Shown here: positions 17,942 through 26,950 of the stretch, one piece after another
Layout of the letters: each line of letters opens with the position of its first letter
Position numbering within the stretch: position 1 is the first letter of the stretch
Assembly: GCF_014642075.1 (NCBI RefSeq)
Contig: NZ_BMIK01000009.1
Span: forward strand, 141,278 to 205,277
Length of the DNA stretch: 64,000 bases
Source of the DNA: Parapedobacter defluvii
Lineage (GTDB): Bacteria > Bacteroidota > Bacteroidia > Sphingobacteriales > Sphingobacteriaceae
Direction of reading: 5' to 3'
The notes under the pieces: generated by a model
The model's input: the letters and a program-made list of their open reading frames with translations, nothing else
Told to the model about the DNA's origin: nothing
Database searches by the model: none
Position numbers and translations under genes: made by a program

Positions 17942-18583
17942 ATGGAAAAACTGTCTATTTTTGTTTCTTGTATCTTTCTGTTGGCTATGTATTCTTGCGG
18001 CCCACAAAATGACCATACCTCTACCGATTGGCAGCCGCTTTTCAACCATCAAAATCTGGACGGTTGGCATGCTTCTCCCGGAGGAACCTGGCAGGTGGAA
18101 GATGGATGTATTGTGGGTAAAAGTTCTGCCGACGAACCCCTTCACGGGATTTTGCTGCACGATGGTATATACGACGATTTTAAATTAAAAGTAGTTTACA
18201 AGGCCATCGAAGGCAACAGCGGTGTGTATTTCCGGGTTGAGGAGGTTGATGATCCCGTCCACGTCTACGGACTTCAGGCAGAAATAGATCCGGAAAAAGA
18301 TGCGGGTGGATTATACGAAACCGGGGGACGGAACTGGGTGGTACAGCCTACACCCGAAGATGTCAAAAAATGGTATAAACCCGATGAATGGAATGAAATG
18401 GTGATCGTTTGCAAGGGACGAGACCTGGCGGTTTTCCTCAATGGTTATAAAACGGCCGAGCTTCACGATGACCCGGGAAGGACGAGTGGCTTGATCGGAT
18501 TACAATTGCATGGAAACATGGACATGGACGTCCGGTTCAAGGACATCCTGATCATGGAAAACCCCGACGACTTAAACCCTTAG
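17942..18583 (+). CDS. DUF1080 lipoprotein (3-keto-glycoside hydrolase-like)
   Basis: About 213 residues from the Met at 17942. The signal ends in the lipobox LAMYSC (Cys about 17), so the protein is probably lipid-anchored outside the cytoplasm. A single DUF1080 (3-keto-disaccharide hydrolase) domain follows: LFNHQNLDGWHASPGGTW, GNSGVYFRVEE, GLIGLQLHGN and VRFKDILI. This fold resembles GH16/laminarinase jelly rolls, and some members cut 3-keto-glycosides. It is the last gene of the first catabolic operon and converges with the AraC gene (stops overlap by 4 bp). Confidence 0.85.
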   Translation: MEKLSIFVSCIFLLAMYSCGPQNDHTSTDWQPLFNHQNLDGWHASPGGTWQVEDGCIVGKSSADEPLHGILLHDGIYDDFKLKVVYKAIEGNSGVYFRVEEVDDPVHVYGLQAEIDPEKDAGGLYETGGRNWVVQPTPEDVKKWYKPDEWNEMVIVCKGRDLAVFLNGYKTAELHDDPGRTSGLIGLQLHGNMDMDVRFKDILIMENPDDLNP

Positions 18584-19470
18584 GCGCTGGTGAGGTAAGC
18601 GACATCGGAAAGCGCATCCTGTTTATATTGCAACGGAGACTTATCCGTTATTCGCTTAAATTGCCTGTTGAAGTTGGACATATTGTTAAACCCGCTCTCA
18701 TAGCAGATCTGCGAAATATTGTAATTCTCTTCCACTAACAGTTTGCAGGCGTAGCCGATCCTGATTTCGTTGAGAAAACTTGAGAATGCCTTCCGCGTGC
18801 AGGACTTGAAGAAACGGCAAAACGTAGGGACGGACATATTGGCAACCTTGGCTACATCTGCAAGCCCGATGTTCTTACGGAAATTTGCCATGATGTATTC
18901 ATGAACCTTGGTCATCCGGTCGTTGTCGGCCACCGTATGCTGCTGCACATAGCCCGGACTTGCCAATGCAACGGCCTCTTCGCTCAGTGCTAAAATTTCA
19001 AGAATGCTCAGCAGCTGCAATATTCGTTTGTATCCGTTTAAGTTGAACATTTCGTGCATCATGTCTGCCACGCGCTGCCGGGTTTCGCCGATGATTTTCA
19101 AGCCGCACTGTGACTTGTGGAAAAGTTTTCTAACCGGTGACATTTCGGGAATATTGAAGAATTCCTTTCCCAGGAAATCTTCGTTGAAATGAATGACAAT
19201 CGCTTCAGCGGTAAGCGATGGATTGTTTTCATAGTAAGCAGGATCATTTTGATAACAATGTGGCAGATTGGGGCCCAATAGCACCAAATCACCGTCAAAA
19301 AAAGGCTCTTCATGATTTCCCACGGTTCGCTTGCCCGTACTTTTTACGACAAGCACCAATTCATATTCAGGATGACAATGCCAGGGAGTTGGATAATACG
19401 GATAGACATCCTTTTGCAGAACAAACGAGTACTTCGGATCTAAAATCAATTTTTCTTGCCTCGGTTTCAT
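18580..19470 (-). CDS. AraC-family transcriptional regulator
   Basis: 296 residues. The N-terminal half is a cupin-like sensor domain (YYPTPWHCHPEYELVLVVK, GDLVLLGPNLPHCY). The C-terminal half is the double helix-turn-helix of AraC proteins (IGLADVAKVANMSVPTFCRFFKSCTRKAF... and YNISQICYESGFNNMSNFNRQFKRI), with the family signature near the end. It lies between the two catabolic operons, and both have an identical operator-promoter arrangement, so it is the likely activator of both. The effector is presumably the pathway sugar. Confidence 0.9.
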   Translation of the reverse strand: MKPRQEKLILDPKYSFVLQKDVYPYYPTPWHCHPEYELVLVVKSTGKRTVGNHEEPFFDGDLVLLGPNLPHCYQNDPAYYENNPSLTAEAIVIHFNEDFLGKEFFNIPEMSPVRKLFHKSQCGLKIIGETRQRVADMMHEMFNLNGYKRILQLLSILEILALSEEAVALASPGYVQQHTVADNDRMTKVHEYIMANFRKNIGLADVAKVANMSVPTFCRFFKSCTRKAFSSFLNEIRIGYACKLLVEENYNISQICYESGFNNMSNFNRQFKRITDKSPLQYKQDALSDVAYLTSA

Positions 19471-19624
19471 GAGAAATGCTTGTAATTGTCAGTATCTTTC
19501 CCTTTTTCAGCGGGTAGCACGATAGCCGTGTTATAATTGATGTTGGTTAGTAAACTCCTCTTTCTTTCACTAAAATACCACTTTTGCTAATAATCTGCAG
19601 GTTTAAGTCAAAATATTTGCATGA

Positions 19625-19671
19625 ACCGATCAAAAAGTATCAAAACGAAATTTGAGGCCTGCCTATATTTG
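19625..19671 (+). promoter_or_regulatory. Operator box plus -7 element upstream of the second sugar operon
   Basis: The box ACCGATCAnAAAGTATCAAA(A) at 19625-19645 lies 18 bp before TATATTTG (19664-19671), a full match to the Bacteroidota -7 element TAnnTTTG. It is the twin of the site at 12879-12925. Because transcription should begin about 7 bp after 19671, the ATG at 19621, which opens a longer reading frame, cannot be the true start of the downstream gene; the Met at 19726 or 19738 is favoured. Confidence 0.7.
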
Positions 19672-19737
19672 ACTTCAGGGAACCAATTGAATAAGACGGC
19701 CGATCGGAAGCCATCATACAGGAAAATGTTGAACAGC

Positions 19738-20607
19738 ATGAATATCTATGATAGAAGGACTGTACTGAAAGGGTTTGCTGCGTGGGCGGTCCTCGCTGCG
19801 GTGAATGTTCCGTGGCCCGGGTTTGGGACCGGCAACAAACGGCGGTACCGCATCGGGGCGTGTGACTGGTCGATCGGCAAGCAGTGCGATACGGGTGCGC
19901 TCGAACTGGCCGGTATACTGGGGCTGGACGGTGTACAGGTGAGTTTGGGAACGGTTCAAAACGGAATGCACCTGCGGCGCAAGGTTGTGCAGCAAGCTTA
20001 CCTGGAGGCCGTTGCTGCCCATGGGGTCAAAATATCCAGTCTTGCTATCGGTGAACTCAACAACGTTCCTTATAAATCTGAACCCGAGACCGAGGAATGG
20101 GTACGTGGCAGTATTTACGCTGCGAAAGCGTTGGGGTGCCGGGTTGTGCTGCTCGCATTTTTCGGCAAAGGTGACATCCGGGGAGACGGGGCGGGCATTG
20201 CAGAAGTGATCAGGCGGCTGAAGAAAGTTGCACCGCTGGCCGAGAAAGAGGATGTCATATTGGGCATCGAATCGTGGCTGAGCGCCGATGAACTGCTGGC
20301 TATCATCGGTGAGGTCGGCTCCTCACATGTACGTGTATATTACGATGTGGCAAACGCTACCGAAATGGGATACGATATCTACCACGAAATGAAACAGCTG
20401 GGCAGCGAATATATTTGCGAAGTCCACGCCAAAGAAAACGGGGCCCTGCTCGGGCAGGGAAAAATTGATTTTAAGAAAGTGCGGCATGCACTGGACGGGA
20501 TTGGCTATGGGGGGTGGGTTGTCCTGGAGGGAGGGGTGCCTGCCGGAATGGATGTGAACGAGGCTTATTTGGCAAATACCCGATACATCCGGTCAGTATT
20601 CGGCTGA
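19738..20607 (+). CDS. Sugar phosphate isomerase/epimerase-like TIM-barrel protein with twin-arginine-like leader
   Basis: About 289 residues from the Met at 19738. The start MNIYDRRTVLKGFAAWAV has the RRxxLKG form of a Tat export signal. The rest is a xylose-isomerase-like TIM barrel: IGACDWSIGKQ, LGLDGVQVSLG, VKISSLAIGELN, ILGIESWLS (metal Glu), VYYDVANAT and EVHAKENGALLGQGKIDF. Exported proteins of this group are common in Bacteroidota and Planctomycetota sugar clusters and may epimerise or split 3-keto sugars. It is the first gene of the second operon, preceded by the inferred promoter at 19664-19671. Confidence 0.8.
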   Translation: MNIYDRRTVLKGFAAWAVLAAVNVPWPGFGTGNKRRYRIGACDWSIGKQCDTGALELAGILGLDGVQVSLGTVQNGMHLRRKVVQQAYLEAVAAHGVKISSLAIGELNNVPYKSEPETEEWVRGSIYAAKALGCRVVLLAFFGKGDIRGDGAGIAEVIRRLKKVAPLAEKEDVILGIESWLSADELLAIIGEVGSSHVRVYYDVANATEMGYDIYHEMKQLGSEYICEVHAKENGALLGQGKIDFKKVRHALDGIGYGGWVVLEGGVPAGMDVNEAYLANTRYIRSVFG

Positions 20608-20667
20608 CAAACGGATTCCATTCAACAAAAGTTGCATAGGATAGAACAAACAAACGGTTCAACGGTA

Positions 20668-23541
20668 ATGAATAGAATTTATATAAGCCTTATAGGAATC
20701 TTTCTAATAGGGGCCTGGGCCGCCTGCCAACAGGGAAATGCGCCACAGACGGAAGCCAAACTGTTCGTTGCGGACGATCTGGAAGCGACGGTCTGGGCTG
20801 AATCCTCGATGTTTTACAACCCGACGAATATGGATGTGGATATCCGGGGAAGGATATGGATAACCGAAGCGGTAAACTACCGTAATTTCAATAATGATTC
20901 AGCCAGACACCTTACCCATGCCGCCGGAGACCGCGTAATGATCCTGGAAGATACTGACGGGGACGGTATTGCGGATAGCTCGAAGGTATTCATCCAGGAT
21001 AAGGATATTGTATCGCCGCTGGGTATATCGGTTATCGGAAACAAAGTGATTGTATCGTGTTCGCCCTCCGTGATTGTGTATACAGATGAAGACGGGGACG
21101 ACAGGCCGGATCATAAGGAGGTATTCCTGACTGGATTCGGCGGTCTCGACCACGATCACGGCCTGCATACCGGTGTGGCCGGACCCGACGGCAAATGGTA
21201 TTTCGCCGTGGGTAATGCGGGGCCCCACGTAGTTACGGATAAAAACGGGTGGACACTCCGTGCGGGGAGTGTGTACACCGGTGGATCGCCGTACAACGGA
21301 GAAAATACACCCGCCCAGCGGAGCGATGATGGCAGGATATGGACCGGGGGATTGGTATTCCGGATCAATCCGGACGGTACGGGTCTGGAAGTATTGGGCC
21401 ATAATTTCCGCAATTCGTATGAGGTGGCGGTTGATTCGTACGGTAATATGTGGCAGAGCGACAACGACGATGAGGTGGATGCCTGCCGGACCAGCTGGAT
21501 CATGGAGGGGGGTAATGCCGGTTTTTTCAGTGAGACCGGCGTACGGACCTGGCGGGCAGAAAGAAGACCTGGTCAGACCATACAGACCGCCCATTGGCAT
21601 CAGGAAGACCCGGGTGTCATGCCGGTGGGAAAGATTTACGGCCCCGGTGCCCCCACGGGAATCGTGGTCAACGAAAGCGATGCGCTCGGTAAGGCTTACC
21701 GGGGCATATTGCTCAGTGCCGATGCGGGAAGAAACGCGATTTTCGGGTATTACCCCACGCCGGAAGGTGCAGGTTATGACCTTTCGGACGGAAGCCCGTT
21801 CATCTCTTCCACCGGTGTGGACGACGAATTTTACCGTTGGAACAATGTCGACGAAAATACGAAAAAGTGGTTCCGGCCAAGCGACGTAGCCATCGGAACG
21901 GACGGGGCCATCTATGTGGCAGATTGGTATGACCCCATCGTGGGCGGGCACCAGATGATGGATTCCGTCGGTTATGGGCGTATCTACCGGATTGCACCCA
22001 AAAATAAGAAACTGATTACCCCGAAAATCGACCTGGATCAGACTTCCGGCCAGATTGCTGCCTTCCTGAACCCGGCGATTAATGTTCGGAATCAGGGATT
22101 CGAACAGCTGAAGGCGCAGGGATCGGAAATCCTGCCTGAACTGATGAAACTATTGGAATCGGAAAACCCCTATCACCGTGCCCGTACCGTCTGGCTCTTG
22201 GGCCAACTAGGCCGGGAGGGTATCGATAAAATCGTCGGATTGCTGGGAGACCATGACCCGCAGATCCGGATAACGGCGCTGCGGGTACTGAGGCAGGTCG
22301 ACAGCGGTCATTTACTGGCGTACGCCGATAGGATAGCGGATGACCCCTCGCCCGCCGTGAGAAGGGAGGCAGCCATTGCGATCCGGGATATACCTTTTGA
22401 ACAAAGCAGTCCCGTGATCATGAAGCTGGTCGACGGCTTCGACGGCGAGGACCGTTTCTATCTGAATGCACTGGGAGTCGCAATGGAAGGCAAAGAAAGC
22501 GAAGCATACGCGGCGCTGTTGCGCCGCGCGGGAAACCCCGAACCAGAGAACTGGTCGAAAGCTTTTGCAGCGATCGTATGGGAACTGCATCCCGACGAGG
22601 CGGCGGACGCATTGAAGCAACGGGCATTAAATGAAAAGCTTGATCTGGACGTCCGGAAAAAGGCGGTCGTAGCCCTTGGTTTCATCCCCACCCGGGAGGC
22701 GGCGGTATCCATGCGCGGGTTGCTTGCGTCAGCCGATCAGGACATCGCCGGTTCAGCACAATGGTGGCTGCAGTTCCGGAAAACCAATGACTGGAGGCCC
22801 TATCTGGGGGATTGGGAATCACCGCTGGATAAACTGCTGGACGCACAGCCCGAAGCACTGGGGTATTACAATCAATACCGGGATGACAGCGGGAGCCCGA
22901 ATGATAAGCGGAAAGCGGCACTGCAACTGGCAACCAGCAAAACGGGTAAACTCTACCTGATCGAACTCGCCGCTGCAGGGTTGCTGCCGGATTCATTGAA
23001 GGCGGAGTTAAGGGACCGGGTACTGGCAGATGACGACCGGAATTTCAGAGCCCTTGCCGCCCATTATTTCGGTGCAGATGATACCGGTTCTTACGACCTG
23101 GAAGAAGTGGCGGGGTTGCCCGCGGATGCGGAGCGGGGAAAGACACTGTTCGTTGCAAACTGCATTGTATGCCACAAAATAGGTTCCATCGGCCGGGAAA
23201 TCGGACCTGATCTGTCCAACATCCATACCCGCTTTGACCGCAGGGCAATACTGGACGGGATTATAAACCCTGCAGCTGCCGTGGCATTCGGTTCCGAACC
23301 GTACCTGGTGCTGTTGAAGAACGGGGCGGCACTTTATGGGTTGATGCTGTCGGATGGCCCGGTGGTGACCATCATGGATCCTTACGGCAAGCAATATGTC
23401 ATAGACGGTGAAGCTGTGGCCGGAAGGCGGCATCTCAATACGAGTATCATGCCACCGCCCAGCTATATACCCTTGACACCGCAGGATGCGGCAGATATCA
23501 GTGCCTACTTATCAATGAATGACAAAGAGCTGAATGACTAA
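20668..23541 (+). CDS. PVC-type heme-binding CxxCH lipoprotein (propeller-HEAT-cytochrome c)
   Basis: About 957 residues from the Met at 20668. A lipoprotein signal ends at WAAC. The N-terminal ~450 residues form a beta-propeller like soluble sugar dehydrogenases (FYNPTNMDVDIRGRIWITEA, DHDHGLHTGVAGPDGKWYF, GAIYVADWYDP). Next comes a HEAT-repeat region (LLGQLGREGIDKIVGLLGD, RREAAIAIRDI) and then a C-terminal cytochrome c domain with CIVCHKIG as the heme site and a distal Met near MPPPSYIPL. Such proteins are thought to oxidise sugars in the periplasm and pass electrons onward. It fits as the redox partner in a keto-sugar route. Confidence 0.88.
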   Translation: MNRIYISLIGIFLIGAWAACQQGNAPQTEAKLFVADDLEATVWAESSMFYNPTNMDVDIRGRIWITEAVNYRNFNNDSARHLTHAAGDRVMILEDTDGDGIADSSKVFIQDKDIVSPLGISVIGNKVIVSCSPSVIVYTDEDGDDRPDHKEVFLTGFGGLDHDHGLHTGVAGPDGKWYFAVGNAGPHVVTDKNGWTLRAGSVYTGGSPYNGENTPAQRSDDGRIWTGGLVFRINPDGTGLEVLGHNFRNSYEVAVDSYGNMWQSDNDDEVDACRTSWIMEGGNAGFFSETGVRTWRAERRPGQTIQTAHWHQEDPGVMPVGKIYGPGAPTGIVVNESDALGKAYRGILLSADAGRNAIFGYYPTPEGAGYDLSDGSPFISSTGVDDEFYRWNNVDENTKKWFRPSDVAIGTDGAIYVADWYDPIVGGHQMMDSVGYGRIYRIAPKNKKLITPKIDLDQTSGQIAAFLNPAINVRNQGFEQLKAQGSEILPELMKLLESENPYHRARTVWLLGQLGREGIDKIVGLLGDHDPQIRITALRVLRQVDSGHLLAYADRIADDPSPAVRREAAIAIRDIPFEQSSPVIMKLVDGFDGEDRFYLNALGVAMEGKESEAYAALLRRAGNPEPENWSKAFAAIVWELHPDEAADALKQRALNEKLDLDVRKKAVVALGFIPTREAAVSMRGLLASADQDIAGSAQWWLQFRKTNDWRPYLGDWESPLDKLLDAQPEALGYYNQYRDDSGSPNDKRKAALQLATSKTGKLYLIELAAAGLLPDSLKAELRDRVLADDDRNFRALAAHYFGADDTGSYDLEEVAGLPADAERGKTLFVANCIVCHKIGSIGREIGPDLSNIHTRFDRRAILDGIINPAAAVAFGSEPYLVLLKNGAALYGLMLSDGPVVTIMDPYGKQYVIDGEAVAGRRHLNTSIMPPPSYIPLTPQDAADISAYLSMNDKELND

Positions 23542-23557
23542 TTAAAAACTTAATATA

Positions 23558-24436
23558 ATGGTCCATTACGCGATTTTTTGGTCGGTGCGGAGCAATGGAA
23601 GCGCTCCCATAAGGCGAGCAGTACTTTTGGTGGTTTTGGCATTTTGGAGCTGCTGGGGCTACGCCCAGCACATTTCCATAAATGAGGCCGCAGATACAAT
23701 CAAGGATTTCTCGCAACCGGAAGCTACGGAAATTTGGGAGCCGGTTCCTCCTAGCGTCGTCCCGGGAGAAGGTATGAAACCACCTTCCGATGCCATTGTG
23801 TTATTTGGTATGGATGGCGACGAAAAGAATTGGGTCATGGCAAAAGACGGCTCTGAATGTCAATGGGAGGTACGTGATCATGTATTGAAGGTCAAACGGG
23901 GAACGGGAAACCTGAAAACACGACAGCAGTTCGGCGATTGCCAACTACATATTGAATTTATGCTTCCGACGGACGCCACGGACCGTGAACATCCCACCAA
24001 TTCCGGTAACAGTGGTATATTTTTGCAGGGTCGATATGAAATCCAGATTTTCGATTCCTACAATAGCGGAACATCGCTTTATTCGAATGGCCAGACGGGA
24101 AGTGTGTATAAACAAGCTATTCCGCACGTAAATGCAAGTAGGAAAAACGGGGAGTGGAACACGTTTGACATATACTATACCGCACCTCGTTTCCGCTATA
24201 ATGGGACCGTGGTGCAACCCGCTTATGTGACCGTTGTCCATAACGGGGTATTGATATTAAATCACTTTGAAATCCAGGGAACAATCCAATATATTGGCAT
24301 TCCGCATTATGAACCGCATGGCAAAGCAGCTATCGAATTACAGGAGCATGGCAGCGAGATAAGTTTTCGCAATATTTGGATCAGGGAAATCCCGTCCACC
24401 AGTTCATTGGAAGGAGGTAAACTATGGCACAACTAG
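23558..24436 (+). CDS. Exported DUF1080 protein (3-keto-disaccharide hydrolase domain)
   Basis: 292 residues with an N-terminal signal (AVLLVVLAFWSCWGYAQH). The DUF1080 jelly-roll covers about 75-285: AIVLFGMDGDEKNWVMAK, DCQLHIEFMLP, GNSGIFLQGRYEIQIFDSY (the conserved substrate-site block) and EISFRNIWIREI. It is the second DUF1080 gene in the locus but is longer and not a recent copy of the one at 17942. Its last 13 bp overlap the next gene. The likely role is extracytoplasmic cleavage of oxidised (3-keto) glycosides. Confidence 0.87.
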   Translation: MVHYAIFWSVRSNGSAPIRRAVLLVVLAFWSCWGYAQHISINEAADTIKDFSQPEATEIWEPVPPSVVPGEGMKPPSDAIVLFGMDGDEKNWVMAKDGSECQWEVRDHVLKVKRGTGNLKTRQQFGDCQLHIEFMLPTDATDREHPTNSGNSGIFLQGRYEIQIFDSYNSGTSLYSNGQTGSVYKQAIPHVNASRKNGEWNTFDIYYTAPRFRYNGTVVQPAYVTVVHNGVLILNHFEIQGTIQYIGIPHYEPHGKAAIELQEHGSEISFRNIWIREIPSTSSLEGGKLWHN

Positions 24437-25629
24437 CGTTATTGGGAGCGGGTTTCATCGCCCGGTTTTATGCAGATTCCATCCAGTCACTCAGAAGCAA
24501 AGATCGAATCTGCACGGTGTATGCGCGAAGGGCGGAGAGCGCTGAAAAGCTAGTCCGGGACTATGGGGTTCCCCGCTATAGCACTTCTATCGAAGACGTA
24601 GTCAACGATCCCGAAGCCGACGCGGTCATCATTGCTTTGCCCAATCACCTGCACGAGGCAGCGGTAGAAGCATGTGTGCGTGCAAAGAAGGCCGTTCTCT
24701 GTACCAAGCCGCTTGGCAGAAACGCTGCTGAAGCTCTTAGGATGTTACGCGCGGTTGAGAATGCCGGTATTTTTCACGGGTATTTGGAGGATCTCTTGTA
24801 TACTCCTAAAACGAGGAAAGCCATATCGGATGTGGCAAGCGGTGCGCTGGGGAAGATTCTATGGACCCGGTCGCGCGAAGCACATCCTGGGCCACATAGC
24901 GATTGGTTTTGGGACAAGGAAACCGCTGGCGGAGGTGCCATCATTGATTTGGCCTGTCATTGCATTGAAATCGGCCGGGGCTACATTGGTAAAGATATTC
25001 GCCCACTTGAAGTAATGTGCTGGGCAGACACGCTGGTAAAACCCATCGATGCGGAAGATAATGCAATCGGATTGGTGCGTTTTGAAAATGGAGCTGTTAG
25101 TCAGTTTGAGGTGAGCTGGACATTCCGTGGGGGACTGGATCTGCGGGACGAAGTAATGGGATCTGCGGGGACGGTATGGATCAATAATTTTCTTCGCACC
25201 GGCTTCGAAATGTACAGTTCGGGCGAAGGCAATACCTATGTGGCCGAAAAAGCCGAAAGCAACGAAGGATGGCTATTCCCTGTCGGCGATGAAGTACATG
25301 AGCTGGGATATCGGCATATGTTTACCGATATGTTCGATTCGATGGAACGGGGTACGGAGCCCGGCGAAACATTTTACGATGGATATATCGTGAATGCCGT
25401 GATGGATGCTGCCTATCAGTCAGTACGGTCAAAAAAGTGGGAGCCGGTGGTGCTGGACGTGTGGCGGGGTAAGACATCCGTTGAAAAAGATAATCTGTTC
25501 AGGGATTATGACGAACACCATTATTTAATTAAAGAGGAATTGACCCACTATGGTACGGTAAAAGTTATCTTGAAGAATAAACTAACAGGTGATATTGTTG
25601 AACAAGAAAAGCCTGCCGATGATCGGTAG
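24424..25629 (+). CDS. Gfo/Idh/MocA-family NAD(P)-dependent oxidoreductase
   Basis: 401 residues. The Rossmann motif is LALLGAGFIARFYADSI. The EKP motif of the family appears as LCTKPLGRNAAEALR, and the C-terminal GFO_IDH_MocA_C domain includes GGAIIDLACHCIEIGRG, where the catalytic Asp/His pair sits. A strong Shine-Dalgarno sequence (AAGGAGG at 24411) lies inside the upstream gene, which overlaps by 13 bp, so translation is coupled. The enzyme likely interconverts a sugar and its keto form. It is the last gene of the operon, followed by a good terminator. Confidence 0.9.
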   Translation: MAQLALLGAGFIARFYADSIQSLRSKDRICTVYARRAESAEKLVRDYGVPRYSTSIEDVVNDPEADAVIIALPNHLHEAAVEACVRAKKAVLCTKPLGRNAAEALRMLRAVENAGIFHGYLEDLLYTPKTRKAISDVASGALGKILWTRSREAHPGPHSDWFWDKETAGGGAIIDLACHCIEIGRGYIGKDIRPLEVMCWADTLVKPIDAEDNAIGLVRFENGAVSQFEVSWTFRGGLDLRDEVMGSAGTVWINNFLRTGFEMYSSGEGNTYVAEKAESNEGWLFPVGDEVHELGYRHMFTDMFDSMERGTEPGETFYDGYIVNAVMDAAYQSVRSKKWEPVVLDVWRGKTSVEKDNLFRDYDEHHYLIKEELTHYGTVKVILKNKLTGDIVEQEKPADDR

Positions 25630-25663
25630 GTGTTAATCAGCAACAGGCGAATATACTTGTCCG

Positions 25664-25690
25664 ATACCTGGCTACGGCCGGGTATTTTTA
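25664..25690 (+). terminator. Rho-independent terminator after the Gfo/Idh/MocA gene
   Basis: A 9-bp stem, ATACC-T-GGC pairing with GCC-G-GGTAT (one T-G wobble), encloses a TACG tetraloop at 25664-25685 and is followed directly by a run of T. It lies 35 bp after the stop at 25629 and would end the second catabolic operon. Confidence 0.8.
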
Positions 25691-25764
25691 TGAAAGCCGT
25701 TTTATGAAACTTTTAAGTGCTGCAATTGTACTATAAGCAAAGTATCATCAATCCACGTAAAACA

Positions 25765-26013
25765 ATGGCAATAAAAAAAGAGAGTGCACAGGTTTCTGCC
25801 AACAGTGACCGACTGAACGATAAAAAGGGTGAAGGCTTAATTCGTGTACGCCGTGATCTAAAGGATAAAAAAGAGCAGAAGGACTATGAAGCCGGAATTG
25901 ATCCTCAGGATGAACAGCTTAACACGGTACCGGAGGGAACGGGCAGTGAGCGGGGAAACTCAAAACCAGGAGGTGGTAACAGGCTGCAAAAAGGCATCAC
26001 GAAGAAGAAATAA
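25765..26013 (+). CDS. Small charged hypothetical protein
   Basis: 82 residues if started at the Met at 25765 (MAIKKESAQVSANSDRLND). It is very rich in Lys, Glu, Asp and Gly, has no membrane segment or cysteine, and is probably disordered (RRDLKDKKEQKDYEAGIDPQDEQ, then GGGNRLQKGITKKK). Small hydrophilic proteins of this kind are common among stress-induced genes of Sphingobacteria, and stress genes follow. It has its own transcription unit after the terminator at 25664. No function is assigned. Confidence 0.55.
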   Translation: MAIKKESAQVSANSDRLNDKKGEGLIRVRRDLKDKKEQKDYEAGIDPQDEQLNTVPEGTGSERGNSKPGGGNRLQKGITKKK

Positions 26014-26208
26014 CGGCAACTCAATAAAAAAATAAAAAAAATCAAACAATTAGAAGGGGTAGTTGTATTCCTTTTAAATTTGGCTAAGCTTTTTTAATTT
26101 CAGCTGATAATCACTTACAATTGATCCAGTCGTTCTGTAACTTATGGCATGTTTCAACAAAAGGCGAAAATGAGTTGAAAAAATTAACCACGGATTTATA
26201 AATACTTG

Positions 26209-26583
26209 ATGAAAAAGAAAATTTTATACATTGAGGATGACCCTGATATGGCAGACATTGTTGCAGAAATTATGCAATATGAGGAATATGAAGTAATCAC
26301 CGACAGCGGGAAATCTATGTACAAATTATTAAAGAGCAACGATATCGGGCTGATACTAATGGACGAGGGGTTAAGTTGGTGTTGGGGCAGTAACCTATGC
26401 CGGGAACTTCGGTCGAATGAGGAGACCGCCAATATACCCATTATTATGATTTCGGCTGTCAGGGAGATTGACGATATAGCCCAGCATTGCGGTGCCAACG
26501 CTTATATTCGTAAGCCGTTTGAAATTTACGATGTTATCGATGCGGTGAACGATTATTATCCAAAAGGTGATCCCGCGATGTAA
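26209..26583 (+). CDS. Single-domain response regulator (CheY-like)
   Basis: 124 residues forming just one receiver domain. The acidic pocket is IEDDPDM, the phospho-acceptor Asp is D52 in LILMDEGLSW, and MISAV (Ser) and YIRKPFE (Lys) complete the active site. There is no output domain, so it acts by protein contact. The ATG at 26209 is used; the TTG before it adds one residue. No kinase gene is adjacent; the hybrid partner may be the PAS/GAF kinase at 38 kb or one elsewhere. Confidence 0.85.
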   Translation: MKKKILYIEDDPDMADIVAEIMQYEEYEVITDSGKSMYKLLKSNDIGLILMDEGLSWCWGSNLCRELRSNEETANIPIIMISAVREIDDIAQHCGANAYIRKPFEIYDVIDAVNDYYPKGDPAM

Positions 26584-26950
26584 CCTGCGGAAGCCGAGGG
26601 TAAACGCGAGCTTTATCACCACTGAAAGCAATGGGTGCCAATGAAAATGTAGGTTACATGAGGCCATTAAAAACTAACTTAGCGAAGCGATTTCACTGAT
26701 ACCATTGAAGTAACAATAATGAATCAATAATTATTCGCGAATGAAAAGAATAAAGTTAAATCGGGGAGAGGCAGTTTTGCCAACGTTTTACCGGGCAGAC
26801 GGTAAGGATCAGGGAAATCGCGCCAGCGAGGAAAACAGCAATGAGACCGTGGGTTTCAGGATGCTTGAAAATCTAAAAATGGCTTTGCTTTTCAGTTGGA
26901 CACAAAACCAAACGGAGAAGGAACGTCAAGGTGGCTAAGATAGGGCAGAT
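26584..26950. other. Intergenic region, no convincing gene
   Basis: 367 bp between the response regulator and topoisomerase genes. It holds a 65-codon open frame (26741-26938) in the same frame as the topoisomerase gene and separated from it by a TAA at 26936, but the predicted peptide has no recognisable domain. A promoter for the topoisomerase gene must lie here; I could not identify clear -33/-7 boxes. Confidence 0.4.

Noticed and set aside
19621..19737. N-terminal extension of the sugar isomerase-like gene starting at 19621
   Set aside because: This part contains the operator and -7 element, and the Tat-type leader starts at 19738.
26741..26938. 65-codon open frame before topoisomerase IB
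   Set aside because: No domain, mixed composition and no ribosome site; kept only as a note in the intergenic entry.
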